A stretch of DNA of 64,000 nucleotides from Monoplex corrugatus (Eukaryota; Mollusca; Gastropoda; Littorinimorpha; Ranellidae). The notes beneath the pieces are model-generated. The model saw only the letters and a list, made by a program, of their open reading frames with translations. It made no database searches and had not been told where the DNA came from. Below, in pieces: positions 24,889 to 37,105 of the stretch. The DNA is taken from positions 34,522,551 to 34,586,550 of the forward strand of contig JAPXFY010000031.1 of the NCBI GenBank assembly GCA_030674185.1. Direction: 5' to 3'. The position numbers and the translations under genes were made by a program. Every line of letters starts with the position of its first letter. Position 1 is the first letter of the stretch.

Positions 24889-25558
24889 CAGTGGGAACCT
24901 GATATAACAGGGATGATGGGACCAAATCAAAATCCCTGTTATATCAGATCCCTGTTATATCAGATATCAAGGGAAATAAGGACTGATCAACTATCCCTGT
25001 GGAATTTCGAACTGACGGCAAATCTCTGCGAGCGATGCTTGCTTTTTCTCGACAGCCTGGATGATCTCATATTTCTTCTCAATTGAAAGGCATTTTCTTT
25101 TACGTTTGTTGTCAGCGGTGGCCATTATGAGCAATAGCAATGAGAATCAGAATCAGCAAGAAAGCTAAGAAAATAGAAAGATAAACAGTAGATCTAGGCC
25201 TAGATCTGGTCTGGTGTAAGTGTGCAGTAAGCTTACAAACTGAATGATGGCGCAGTCAGTCACTGACTCAGTGGCCTCAGGCCTACACGCTTGCGCGCGC
25301 ATCACGCTCGCATTACGAAGCGTTCTTTCAGTGTACAGTACACAGTATACCAAGGCTAGCCTAGAGTCTAGGCCTAGGCCTTTCTGCTGCAGAGCCCGTC
25401 TCAGCATCCCTGCTATAACCGATCGAGCCCTCTTGTCTCCCTGTTATTGCCGATAAGTTTTAATAGAGACAAAGAGGAAAAAAAAATGGGGATTGAAAAA
25501 AGCCCTGTTATATCCGGATTTCTGTTATAACCGGTCCTGTTATAAATGGTTTCCACTA
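24889..25558. mobile_element. pogo/Tigger-type element, copy 2
   Basis: This is the duplicate of 8,190-8,859 and has the same length. Its right end reads CCACTATA instead of CCACAGTA, so one terminus is damaged. Confidence 0.75.
24991..25125 (-). pseudogene. pogo-type transposase helix-turn-helix remnant, copy 2
   Basis: This is the same 44-codon frame as in copy 1, with the same start and stop. The protein sequence appears unchanged between copies. Confidence 0.7.
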
Positions 25559-25734
25559 TACATATGTTCACGCACTCAAACACATGCAAAAGCATTCGTC
25601 CGTCACGCAACAGCACGCACTCCTTCCAACCAATGGCACTAAACAAACTGCGATATATTCTTTTTTTTTACATTTATTATTACTAACTTTCACCCATCAC
25701 CCATACAACATACAATATACACAACCACGCACCT

Positions 25735-26088
25735 TCATACTCTTTCTCTCCTCCTTCGTTTTCTCCTCCCTCTTCGTCTCCTATTCCTCGTTTCCTTCTT
25801 ATTCTCCTTCTTTTCTTTCTTCTTCCTCGTCTCCTTCTTCCTCGTCTTTCTTCCTCATCTCTTTCTTCCTCATCTCCCTCTTCATCTCCTTCTTCCTCAT
25901 CTCCTTTTTCCTCGACTCCTTTTCCTCATCTCCTTCTTCCTCATCTCCTTTTCCTCGTCTCTTTTTTCCTCGTCTCCTTTTCCTTCTTATCCTTATTTTC
26001 CACCTTTTTCTTTCTCACCGTTTTCTTCTCCTTCCTCTTCTTCTTCTTCTTCTCCTTTATCTAATTCTTTCTTTCTTCTCTTTTCATA
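25735..26088. repeat. Polypyrimidine (TCC/TTC) tract, copy 2
   Basis: Duplicate of 9,035-9,372 with a small insertion. Confidence 0.88.
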
Positions 26089-26205
26089 CATGTGCAAGAA
26101 AAAATTTGTGTTGAATTACATATATCTTAAAACTAAGAAAAATCAAACAAACTGTAATTTTGGTGTGAGCTGGGGAACAAGTGTGCATAAAACTGGAGAT
26201 CTTTA

Positions 26206-26242
<37 letters not shown>

Positions 26243-26869
26243 GTCAAATCTGGGCACTGTGAATATTGTACTAATATTACATTCACTTTAAAAAGAAATC
26301 TTTCATAAATTCGAATTAGGCAGTAAATTTTCTATTTGTCTGCTGGCAAGCTGATGGCGCACCATACAAGGGATTTGCTGTGAGCGACGAAAGCAATCTT
26401 CCTGTAACAGATCGGGCTCGAATTTAACAAAGCTGCATGTCAGATCTGCATACGAGATTATTATCTCATTGACTTACTTCAGACCGCTCTCCAGACTGAA
26501 AGCAAGCGCTACAGCTCGAGTTCATAACGATGGACGGAAAACAAATGCGAATACATTACATATTGAAGTTCAAGCCTGCAGAACTGATTAAATGTAACTG
26601 AAGTCCTTGGCCGTCACATCTGGAATGCAGAACGCTGAGCAGAAAGTAGTCGTATAGAACTTAAATTACAGACGAAAGACTGTTGGAAAAAAGTTCTTGA
26701 CCACCACAGCTGAACTGCAGAGATTTGGACAAAGAAAATTGTTTGGAAATTCAACAACAGAACAAACAAGTGTGGGAACTGAATCAAGGTAAGGAAGGCA
26801 TTGGCCCACAGAGTGAAAGAAGACAGAACGTTTAGAGTTGCACTTCAGTGACGTAGTCCTCAGACTGTC

Positions 26870-27372
26870 AACTTAACAGATAGTCGACTTACCAGTTGGT
26901 CAGCTTATCAGTCAGTCGTGTTAACAGATAGTCGACTTACCAGTTGGTCAACTTATCAGTCAGTCATGTTAACCTTTTCGCGACGCACCGGTTGCCGGGA
27001 GACGATGCAAAAAAACTTCCCTCCCGACGCACCGTACCCCCAGTGCCGGTAAGGCGTCTGTTCCCCACAGACGCACCGACCGTACAGTGGCGGTCAAGTT
27101 TTGAAAAATTCTGGCAGCTTTCACTGTAAAGAATATCCAAAACAACTATCAGTACTGTTTAGTAGAAGGTTTCAGCAAAGGGACAGAGTCTGTTTAGTTG
27201 GTGTAGCTTTACAGTTGATGGTTTGACTGATAACGGAATAAAGTGACCCCCCTGACCAGGAAATTCCAATGCCATGTGTTAGGTCTGCACTATCTTCCTT
27301 CATAAACTGTTTGCTGGCTACCGGGCATGGGAATTCAGGAGTTATTATAAACTTTACCATCCAAGTTGACTG

Positions 27373-27403
<31 letters not shown>

Positions 27404-27424
27404 TTCTCTCTCTCTCTCTCTTTC

Positions 27425-27458
<34 letters not shown>

Positions 27459-27555
27459 TTCTCTCTCTCTATCTCTCTTAATCTCTCACACTCACTCTCT
27501 CTTTCTTGCTCGCTCTGTGTGTGTGTGTGTTTGAGAGAGAGAGAGAGAAGGAAAG

Positions 27556-27612
<57 letters not shown>

Positions 27613-28375
27613 TTTCAAAGGTTCCTGTAGACTTCAGTACAGCACAGTACAGTTACTACTGGGACGTGAGCTTGCGTCTGGGTTATACTCTGTGACCTAC
27701 GTTGTTCTTGTCGTAGCGATGCGTATAAGTGTTGGAAGTTCTTATTTGAAAATAGTATGCTAGCAAAGATCACGTTTTGAGCTTTCTGTAATATCAAATA
27801 CTCTGCCATCAATTGTACTTTTGTAGCTGTAAAATAAAATAGAAAAGTAGTAAAAACGGTGCGTCAGCAGGGAAGAAAACAAACGCCGACGGCCCGGCGG
27901 CTGGGAACTCGCGCGGTGCGCACTGGCCGTCTTGAAAGAATTAACAGATAGTCGACTTACCAGTTGGTCAGCTTATCAGATAGTCGTGTTAACAGATAGT
28001 CGACTTACCAGTTGGTCAGCTTATTAGTCAGTCATGTTAACAGATAGTCGACTTACCAGTTGGTCAACTTATCAGTCAGCCATGTTAACAGATAGTCGAC
28101 TTACCAGTTGGTCAACTTATTAGTCAGTCGTGTTAACAGATAGTCGACTTACCAGTTAGTCAGGTTATCAGTCAGTCGTGTTAACAGAGAGTCGACTTAC
28201 CAGTTGGTCAGCTTATCAGTCAGTCGTGTTAACAGATAGTCGACTTACCAGTTGGTCAGCTTATCAGTCAGACGTGTTAACAGATAGTCGACTTACCAGT
28301 TGGTCAGCTTATCAGTCAGTCGTGTTAACAGATAGTCGACTTACCAGTTGGTCAACTTATTAGTCAGTCGTGTTA
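26870..28375. repeat. 48-bp minisatellite, copy 2, split by the piggyBac-like element
   Basis: About 2 units precede (26,870-26,968) and about 9 follow (27,945-28,375) the insertion. The unit is as in copy 1. Confidence 0.88.
26973..27940. mobile_element. piggyBac-like non-autonomous element (968 bp), copy 2 only
   Basis: The insertion is flanked by TTAA on both sides (26,969-26,972 and 27,941-27,944), inside one unit of the 48-bp minisatellite. The ends begin CCTTTTCGCGACG and, on the other strand, TTCTTTCAAGACGG, a degenerate terminal inverted repeat. A stronger subterminal inverted repeat of 20 bases (17 matching) lies at 27,016-27,035 and 27,856-27,875 (GACGCACCGT core). It contains a CT tract (27,371-27,505) and a GA tract (27,531-27,609) that can pair with each other. 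It has no transposase frame. The equivalent position in copy 1 is empty. Superfamily assignment is from TTAA plus end structure. Confidence 0.75.
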
Positions 28376-28453
28376 AGTAACGGGTCAGTTTGCTCAAGTT
28401 TCTGCTGATCAAGGTTAAGAAGGTTTGGAAACTGGGGAGAAGCACTGACTGAG

Positions 28454-28454
<1 letters not shown>

Positions 28455-28524
<70 letters not shown>

Positions 28525-28623
28525 GTGTGTGTGTGTGTGATGTGGTGTGTGTGTGTTTGTGTGTGTGTTTGTGTTGTGTGTGTGTGTGTATGTGTGTTTG
28601 TGGTGTGTGTGTGTGTGTTTGTG

Positions 28624-28668
<45 letters not shown>

Positions 28669-28740
28669 TGTGTGTGTGTGTGTGAGTGTGTGTGTGAGTG
28701 TGTGTACGTGAGAGAGAGAGAGAGACAGCGAGCATGAGAG

Positions 28741-28774
<34 letters not shown>

Positions 28775-28843
28775 TTGAGCGCGTGCGTGTATGCACTCTT
28801 GTGTGTGAGTGTAGATCCATGTCTGATTGTGCTGATCCAGCCA

Positions 28844-28907
<64 letters not shown>

Positions 28908-28966
28908 TGTGTGTGTGTGTGTTGTGTGTGTGTTTGTGTTGTGTGTGTGTGTGTATGTGTGTTTGT

Positions 28967-29006
<40 letters not shown>

Positions 29007-29066
29007 TGTGTGTGTGTGTGTGAGTGTGTGTGTGTGTGTTTGTGGTGTGTGTATGTGTGTTTGTGG

Positions 29067-29097
<31 letters not shown>

Positions 29098-29183
29098 TGT
29101 GTGTGAGTGTGTGTGTGTGTGAGTGTGTGTGTGAGTGTGTGTGTACGTGAGAGAGAGAGAGAGACAGCGAGCATGAGAGAGAG

Positions 29184-29225
<42 letters not shown>

Positions 29226-29302
29226 TTGAGCGCGTGCGTGTATGCACTCTTGTGTGGAGTGTAGATCTATGTCTGATTGTGCTGATCCAGCCAGATTGTG
29301 TG

Positions 29303-29394
<92 letters not shown>

Positions 29395-29462
29395 TTGTGT
29401 GTGTGTGTTGTTTGTTGTGTGTGTGTGTTGTTTGTACGCGTGCGTGTGTGTGTGTGTGTGTG
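28455..29462. repeat. TG-rich tract with (GA)n, copy 2
   Basis: Longer than in copy 1. The segment with GAGAGAGACAGCGAGCATGA and GCGTGCGTGTATGCACTCTT occurs twice (28,709-28,860 and 29,149-29,300), showing an internal duplication of about 440 bp. Confidence 0.88.
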
Positions 29463-29694
29463 CACTTGCTTGCTTGAGTCTGCATATTTTAGGTGTAAGG
29501 GCTATTGTACGTTTAATTCAATGTATATGGCGAGCTGTGCTTTTGATGTTATCAGATGTTCACTCTGCTATGATAATGAAGATGATAATGACGATGATAG
29601 TGACTGCTATCAGTTTGTTCGTTCTCAATGTTTTATTTTCTGTGTATTCTAGTTTGTTTTCAAACTTAACCAGTTCTGATATTTTTATCATGTT

Positions 29695-29880
29695 CATCGT
29701 CATCATCGGTGCCACGCCGCATGGCGTTGACGATCATGGCCCTCCATACGAATCAATCTTTTGTCACTGCAAGTACATCTCCTATCCCTTCTGTCCCCAT
29801 CCATTCTCCAAAACCAATATTTTCTGTGAGGATTTGCCTGGTGCTCTTTTCCCTCTAGCTTTCCTGTGTTGACTAGATGC
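29695..29880 (-). mobile_element. RTE 3' end, copy 2, diverged, minus strand
   Basis: This is the duplicate of 11,507-11,700. The frame remnant FEHLVNTGKLEGKEHQ is visible on the minus strand. Confidence 0.65.
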
Positions 29881-30231
29881 TCAAATTTCTTTTGCTCATA
29901 AAACATCCAATAAATGCTGCTTGCCTTTTATTAATCTTCTTCATTAATTGTTTGTCACGACCGGACCAACTGACGTACTAAGATAATAAAGGAATGGATA
30001 AGATTCAGTATCGTAAGGCAATGTTGCAGACTGGCGAGATAGGGAAGGAATAATTTTTTCTTTCACGTGAGGAGCATTCAGTGTTAGGGATGCATTTTTC
30101 TGTGTAAAAGGCAATATAATCAAAGGACATAACTCTTGAATTGTCCATTATAACTCTATCAGGTTGCCTCCCATTCAGCTAGCATAGAAGCAGATACAAA
30201 GTACAAAAACAGTAAGCTCAGAACACTCCTG

Positions 30232-33200
30232 GAGTTCGCTTCCGGTTTGCGAATTCACCGTAGAGAACGTTTTTTGGTATGCGTCCATCCTCCATTAGAC
30301 GCACATGGCCAAGCCAGTTTCATCGGCGTTGGCTTAGGAGGGCAAAAACGGTCTGTAGGCCCGCACGACGGAGGACCTCTGTGTTGGTCACCTTGTCTTG
30401 CCATCGGATGCCGAGGATGCGTCGCAAGCAGTGGAGATGGAAAGTGTTGAGCCTCTTTTCTTGGCTGGCGTATGTGGTCCAGGCTTCACTAGAGTACAGA
30501 AGTGTGCTCAACACACATGCTCTGTACACCTGCATTTTGGTGTTTGCAGTGAGACAACTGTTGGACCAGACCCACTTGTTCAGTTTAGCCATGATTGATG
30601 AGGCCTTTGCAATTCTGTCACTGATTTCAGCGTCCAGAGAGAGGTTGTCGCTTATGATGGACCCCAAGTACTGAAATTTGTGGACAGTATTGAGGTCGTA
30701 GTCTCCAATGTGTAGAGATGGTGGTTCTTCACAGCTTTGGCCTAAGATCTCAGTTTTCTTCAAGCTGACTGTGAGACCAAACTCTCTGCAAGCATGGCGA
30801 AGCGATCAACGAGCCTCTGGAGATCTTGTTCACTGTGGGAAGCCAGCGCAGCATCATCTGCAAAGAGAGCTTCCCTGATGGTCTTCTTTTCCACCTTAGT
30901 TTTGGAACGAAGCCTGGCAATGTTGAAGAGCTGCCCATCGGTCCTTGTATGAAGATATACACCTTCTTCAGATTTGCAGAAGGCATAGGTCAGCAGCATT
31001 GAGAAGAAGATCTCGAACAGAGTTGGGGCCAAAACACATCCCTGTTTCACTCCGCTGCTGATTCTAAAAGGCTCTGATGTGGCACCATTATAGTACACAG
31101 TGCTATGCATGTCCTTATGGAAAGACTCGATGACAGCTGATAGTCTTGGGGGGCAGCCGATTTTCTTCAAAAGCTTGGAAAAGACCACTCCGACTGACCA
31201 GGTCGAACGCTTTCATGAGATCATGGAGGCGAGGCAAAGGGGCATGTGTTGCTCGCGGCACTTTTCCTGTAGTTGCCGAACAGAGAAGATCATGTCGATG
31301 GTCGATCTTCCGGCCCTGAAGCCACACTGGGACTCAGGGTAGATGCGAGCTGCCAGCCTCTGAAGATGGGTTAAGACGACTCTGGCAAATCCTTTCCCAA
31401 CAATGCTGAGGAGTGAGATTCCGCGATAATTATTACAATCACTACGGTCGCCCTTGTTCTTATATAGAGTTACTGTCCTGGCATCTCTCATGTCCCTTGG
31501 AATGAAGCCTTCCTTCCAGCACATGCACAAAAGTTCATGCAGCTCGTTGAGAAGAGCAGGCTTCCCGCACTTGATGACCTCTGGAGGTATTCCGTCTTCA
31601 CCAGGGGCTTTTCCCGTCGCCAAACCGTCAATCGCCTTGCTTAGTTCTTCAAGGCTTGGCTCAGCATCCAACTCCTCCATGAAGGCAAGTCCTCAATGGC
31701 ATTCAGGGCTGCATCAGTGACTAGAGTTCTGCGTGGAGTACAGCTCCAGGTAGTGCTCTACCCATCTTCCATCTGCTTTGCTGAGTCTGCGATGCTCTCG
31801 CATGCTTTGGACTTAAGAGGAGCTGACTTGGAGGCTGCTGGACCAGTCGCTTGTTTGGCATTCAGGGCTGCATCGGTGACAGAGTTCTGCGTGGAGTACA
31901 GCTCCAGGTAGTGCTCTACCCATCTCTCCATCTGCTTTGCTGAGTCTGTGATGCTCTCGCATGCTTTGGACTTAAGAGGAGCTGACTTGGAGGCTGCTGG
32001 ACCAGTCGCTTGTTTGATGCCAGCGTACATGCTGCCAGTGTTGCCTGAATCTGCTGACTGCTGAATACTTGAGGTTAACTGTAGCCAGTAGTCGTTGGCG
32101 CAACGCCGAGCAGTTTGTTGGGCCTTGCTGCGGGCAGCTCTGTAAGCATCACGAGTAGTTTGGGTATTGTTGTTTTTATACGCAAGTAAAGTCTTGCGTG
32201 TCGCTTCAACCACTGGTTCATTTCCTGCCAGTTTGCCTCAAACCGGTCGGGATTCTTTCGTTCTTTTTCCCCAACTATACTCAGGGTGGACTGATAGATT
32301 GTGTCCTTCACGTGATTCCACTTTTCCTCAGCGTTTTGGATCTCTGAGCCACTCTTGAGCGCTACATTCAGGGTTTCTACAAACTCCCTGGCCTGGTCGG
32401 ATCGGACGTGCGACAGGCATCAATTCTTGGGCAACCTTTCTTCTTAGAGTGGTGCAGTCTTCTGGGTAGAAGCTTGATCTTGCTGCGTGCCAGGTGGTCG
32501 TGTCACAATCAGCGCTGTGAAAACTCCTCTTGTTGAGGACGTTGTTAAGGTCCGACCTCCTTGTTATGACGAGGTCGAGCTGATGCCAGTGGTGGGATCT
32601 GGGGTGGCGCGATGACACCTTGTGATTCTCCTTATTGTTGAAGAAGGTGTTGGTGATGGTCCAGCTTGTGGTAAGAGCAAAGCTCCAAGAGTCTTTGACC
32701 ATTCTCATTTTGCTTCCCAACACCATGATGTCCAATGCTGGTTGGTCAGGCCTCAAAATCAGTACCTACGTGTGCGTTCAGGTCTCCCAATATGAAGAGA
32801 CCTTCCTTGCTGGGAACTCCACTGACAACAGCATCCAGGGCCTCATAGAACTGGTCCTTGACTTTGGGTGAGGAGCTTAATGTTGGGGCATAGGCACAGA
32901 TGAAGTTGACTGTGCCTGAACTGGTCGTCATTTTTAGAGTGAGCAGTCTCTCCGTACCTCCGTGGGGTGCTCTATGGTTGCTAGGAGGGAGTTCTTTACA
33001 GTGAAGCCCACACCATGAATATGTGGCTCCTCTGGGTTCTTCCCCTGCCAGAAGAACGTGTAGTTCTTCTCATGCAGTGATCCGTCCCTGGGTAGCCTTG
33101 TCTCCTGTAATGCAGCGATGTCGACGTTGATTCGCTGAAGCTCCCTGTCTATCACGGCGGTCTTCTGCGTGTCGTCTAACAGCTGTAGGTCGCTGTCAAA

Positions 33201-34085
33201 ACCAGGACACATTGTCTTTACATTTCAGCTTGATATCAGAAGAGCTGGCATCTTCTTTTTCTTCTTTGTGTTGCCTGGTGCCTGGTAATTTCAACCTGCC
33301 AGTCAAGTTTCCTCTAAGCTCCAAGCACCCATCGGAGCAAACAGGTTGTGGCGGGGTAACACCTTACTGACTGGGGGCTGCCCAGCTTGAGGCAGGTGGT
33401 AGCTACCCAGTGGAATGTGAAGATTCCTCCCACCATCGAGAGTAACCCCTGGCGCCCGGCTCTACGCCAAAAAAGCCTAGGCTTAAAACTGGTAACTGCT
33501 CCTCTCTGTGATGTGTCGACGCTGTGTTACCAGTGAAGCTGGAGTGACCTCTCCAGGTGCAGGCCTGGGCAAGTAAATATGGAGGACGAGCTGTTGCCCA
33601 TGCAGCAGATCCCCCCTCTCCTCACCACTAGTAGAATCCAGGGGAAAGACAGAGGCCTGTACGCCTGGTACCAGGGGCGATGCAGGAGTTGCCAGAACGA
33701 GGTTGTAGACAACGACGAACTGCCTTAGGGACTCCGACTCTTGATTTTTCCTCGAGATTTACTCTGAAGCCTTTCCCTTGAATGGGTGTAGCCGTGAGGC
33801 AGCGGAGGTTTGAAGTCAGAGTTTCCTTCTCCTAGACAGGCTGCCTTCCCGGGCTGTCGAGTCCCATCTACCTGATGCAGTGATAATATCACCCCCTCAC
33901 GTGGTTTGGCACGCCTGATGAGGCGAGGTCCCGGGGTGTGGCGCTTGGAGCCAGCACGTGAGAGATTCAGAGGATGGATGAGGACTAGTGATGCCTGTCC
34001 ACCCTCCCCTACCGGGTAGAGTACAGCAGCCAGACACCAAAGGTACTAAGAACACTACGGTCCATGTATCCATGTAAACTTGTAC
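30232..34085 (-). mobile_element. Zinc-knuckle LINE (endonuclease/reverse transcriptase), 3'-truncated
   Basis: From 5' to 3' on the minus strand there are a leader (34,085-33,250), endonuclease blocks IAALQETRLPRDGS, NFICAYAPTLSSSPK, FILGDLNAHVGTD, WHQLDLVITRRSDLNNV and RSFHSADCD (33,170-32,450), a linker, and reverse transcriptase blocks GKAPGEDGIPPEVIKCGK, CNNYRGISLLSIVGKGFA, PESQCGFRAGRSTIDMIF, GVKQGCVLAPTLFEIFFSM, catalytic FADDAALA (about 30,860), then YLGSIISDNLSLDAEISD and FHLHCLRRILGIRWQDKV. Homology stops at about 30,232 after ELANRKRTPG-like codons, so the C-terminal zinc knuckle present in sister copies is missing. Several frameshifts and an in-frame 159-bp duplication make it inactive. 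Its clade is not certain. Confidence 0.8.
31698..32016 (-). repeat. 159-bp tandem duplication inside the LINE
   Basis: A segment of about 159 bp (31,698-31,856) is repeated at 31,857-32,016. It codes in frame for a duplicated 53-residue block with ATGPAASKSAPLKSKACES. It lies in the linker before the reverse transcriptase. Confidence 0.7.
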
Positions 34086-34289
34086 CTCTGAGAGATATCC
34101 CAGCATCCCCAGATGGTGTGGGATGGAGGTGCTTAGTGTGAAGTCTCGTCGCGTTGTCCCAGCTTTGTTGTCTTTGTCATCGTGTACCTTTTGGTATCGC
34201 GAAGATTGCCTTCTTTTCTCCCCTTATCGTCCATGTTGTTGTGAGGCGCCGCCGGCTGCCCTCCATTGTGCGACTGCCTTTTTCGTCAG

Positions 34290-34440
34290 CAGAGAGAAGA
34301 TACTAGACGAATTTGTAGAGTGGCTGAAGACGAAGAGGATGGAAGAGATGCTTGAGGCAACAAGAGATAGAGACAGATGGAAGTCCATGATCGCCAACGC
34401 CATGCGGCAAGGCACCTGATGATGATGATGAGTGTTTTCT
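34290..34440 (+). mobile_element. RTE 3' end, 5'-truncated
   Basis: The last 41 codons of an RTE reverse transcriptase (KILDEFVEWLKTKRMEEM, then RDRDRWKSMIANAMRQGT) run into a TGATGATGATGATGA tail whose first TGA is the stop. The region upstream (34,121-34,289) is unrelated. Confidence 0.75.
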
Positions 34441-34569
34441 CCATAAGGCGTTTCTGAATTGTGGACAGTGTGAGTCAGCTGACATGAACTAGTGGTTGTC
34501 ATTTTGGGGAAATGGACTTACCACAGGGAAATGTTGAAATGTTGTACGAGTGAGAACTGTGCGTGTGTG

Positions 34570-35244
34570 TGTAAATCATTTTCCCTCCAACCTTTAATCC
34601 AGGGTCTTCTTCTAGGTTTCTCATGATGTTTTCGCTGTAAAGTGAAAACAGATCTGGTGACAAAACACAACCCTGCCTGACTCCTCTTTTGATGTTTTGG
34701 AAAGAGCTTATATTGTTTTCAATTCTCATTGCAGCTGTTTGTTCCCAGTACATATTCCTGATTATTCGTAGATCTTTTCCATCAATGTTGAGTCTTTCCA
34801 GTTGGTTGATCAATTCTTCATGTCGTACCTGATCAAAAGCCTTGGTATAGTCAACAAAGCATAGATACAAATCCTTATTCATCTCAACTGACCTCTCTAT
34901 GATAGTTCTTAGGATGTATATGGCATTAATAGTTCCTTTCCCCTCCACAAATCCACACTGTTATTCTTATATTTCTCTTTTGATTCTATTCCTTGTCCTC
35001 ATCATGATTATTCTTAACAGGATTTTTGTTACATGACTCATCAAACTGATTGTGCGATGGAGGTCGCATTCTATAGCCCATGTCTTCTTTGGAAGTGCAA
35101 TGAAAATTGATTTTGACATATCTTTGGGGATTTTTCCAGTGTCGTAAATTTCATTTAGGAGGACTGTTATTTTTTCTGTGCCAAATTCCTCCAGGGCTTC
35201 AATCATCTCTGTAGTAATGTTGTCTGGTCCTGGGGCTTTTCAAC
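34570..35244 (-). mobile_element. RTE-like LINE fragment (central reverse transcriptase)
   Basis: The minus strand codes for APGPDNITTEMIEALEEFG, ITVLLNEIYDTGKIPKDMSKS, then GKGTINAIYILRTIIERS, LCFVDYTKAFDQVRHEELI and GVRQGCVLSPDLFSLYSENI. It is truncated before the catalytic FADD block at about 34,570 and cut at the 5' side by the CR1 copy. The family matches the short 3' ends that end in MIANAMRQGT elsewhere in the window. Confidence 0.75.
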
Positions 35245-37105
35245 TTTTTCAGTATCCAGAGAAACCTGTGCCGTTGTTACTGGGCATATACCGAGAACAT
35301 GTTCAAAGACAGTACGGATGAGAAACCAGTAACGAACAAGAAGTTCTGGGCATACATCAAGGCACTACGCACCAAGACTGCAAGTGTTGTCCCACTAAAG
35401 AAAGATGGCAGACTTGTTACAGGAGCAAAAGAGCGAGCAGAAGTGCTAAACGAGCAATTTCACACAGCTTTCAGCGCGAAGATCACCTGCAGCAAAGAAG
35501 AGTTCACCACCAGAACTGGTCTATCGACAGATCCCCCATCAGACTCTCCTACTGTAAGTGCCATAACAATCTCAACAGCAGGAGTCACCAAGCTCTTCAA
35601 GGACCTAAATCCGAGCAAAGCTCCCGGCCCAGATGGCATTAGCCCGAGATTACTGTGAGAGCTTGCTGAAGAACTAGCTCCTGCTTTCACACTCCTCTAC
35701 CAGTGCTCCCTCAACACAGGCATAGTACCAAAAGACTGGAGAACTGCCAATGTTACCCCAGTCTTCAAGAAGGTGAGTGCTACCACCCAGAAAACTACTG
35801 CCCTATCTCTCTGACCAGTATACCATGCAAAGCAATGGAGCACATCATCACAAGCACTGTCATGAACTTCGCTGAGGAGAATGGTGTTATCACCGAAGCA
35901 CAGCATGGATTCAGACGTCAGCGGTCCTGTGAAAACCAGCTTATCGGACTTGTGTAAACTTTGAGGCTGGAAAACAGACAGACGCCCTCATTATGGACTT
36001 CTCCAAAGCGTTTGATAAAGTCTGCCGCTCCCTCCTGCTCCACAAGATCCATTCCCTTGGTATCACAGGGAAAATACACACCTGGATAAAAAATTTCCTC
36101 TCGGATAGACAGCAGTCAGTAGTGGTGGATGGAGCTACTTCCAGCCCTGTTCCTGTAGAGTCTGGAGTTCCCCAAGGCTCTGTCCTTGGGCCTAGCCTAT
36201 TCTTACTCTACATCAACGACATGCCGACTGGACTGTCCTCCACTGCTTGTCTCTTTGCTGATGACACTCTGCCACAAAACTATCTCGTCCACCAGTGACC
36301 AGCAAGCCCTACAAAAGGATCTCGACCGCCTCGCAGAGTGGGAGCAAAAGTGGCTCATGAGTTTTCACCCAGACAAATGCCAGACACTGCGAGTGAGCCG
36401 AAAGAGAAACCCCCTACCTTTAAAGTACACCTTCCGTGGCCACACCCTTGATATAGTCAGCAAGTCCAAATACCTTGGCATCACTATCACCTCTGATCTC
36501 AGCTGGAGCCCCCACATCTCAAATGTCTCCAATCGTGCCAACAGGACCCTTGGCCTACTGAGACGAAACCTGAAAGTGGGCTCCCAACGTATCAAGCAGC
36601 AAGCCTACCAGACACTAGTCCGCCCAACCCTTGAGTATGCCAGCTCTTTGTGGGATCCCTACATAGAGAAGGATGTCAAGAAACTGGAAGCGATCCAACA
36701 CCGGACTGCTCGCTGGGTCACCCGTCGACTCTGGAAAACGTCCAGTGTTCAAGACATGCTGGAGACTCTCCAGTGGTTCCCCCCTCACAAAGCGAAGGAG
36801 AAAGGCGAGGCTGACAAACTTCTATAAGTTCCACAATGGAAGCCTCATCATCAACACGTGCCACAAACCCTCTCAAAATCCTTCTGCATCCAAAGGAACC
36901 TGACGGTCGCACCCAGCGACGTACCACCTTTCCAACTGCAGGACGCTATACAGACAAAAGTCTTTCTTCCCCAGGACCATAACCGACTGGAACAGCCTTC
37001 CTGCTGAGATGCCCTCAGCCCAGCCCTGGAAGGCTTCAAATCTCAAATCTGATCCCATGCCCCTCCCCCGTCTCCACCCCCCAAACAACCCCCGACCCAG
37101 CATAC
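35245..37105 (+). mobile_element. CR1-type LINE, 5'-truncated and frameshifted
   Basis: Reverse transcriptase blocks lie in successive frames: LNPSKAPGPDGISPRLL (about 35,600), NYCPISLTSIPCKAMEHII (about 35,800), AQHGFRRQRSCENQL, MDFSKAFDKVCRSLLLHKI (about 36,000), VPQGSVLGPSLFLLYINDM, catalytic FADD (about 36,255), KSKYLGITITSDLSWSPHI and the C-terminal RTLGLLRRNLKV, YASSLWDPY and IQHRTARWVTRR. This is the CR1 pattern. At least three frameshifts and a stop break it. A CR1-like tail (WNSLPAEMPSA) occurs at 36,990-37,025. The copy is wedged between two minus-strand RTE pieces. Confidence 0.8.

Larger units (their letters stand above)
16204..30315 (+). repeat. Large duplicated block, copy 2
   Basis: This is the direct-orientation partner of 1-12,150. 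It is about 2 kb longer because of the piggyBac-like insertion, a longer 41-bp array, a longer TG tract and a 131-bp segment at 22,774-22,904. Confidence 0.9.
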
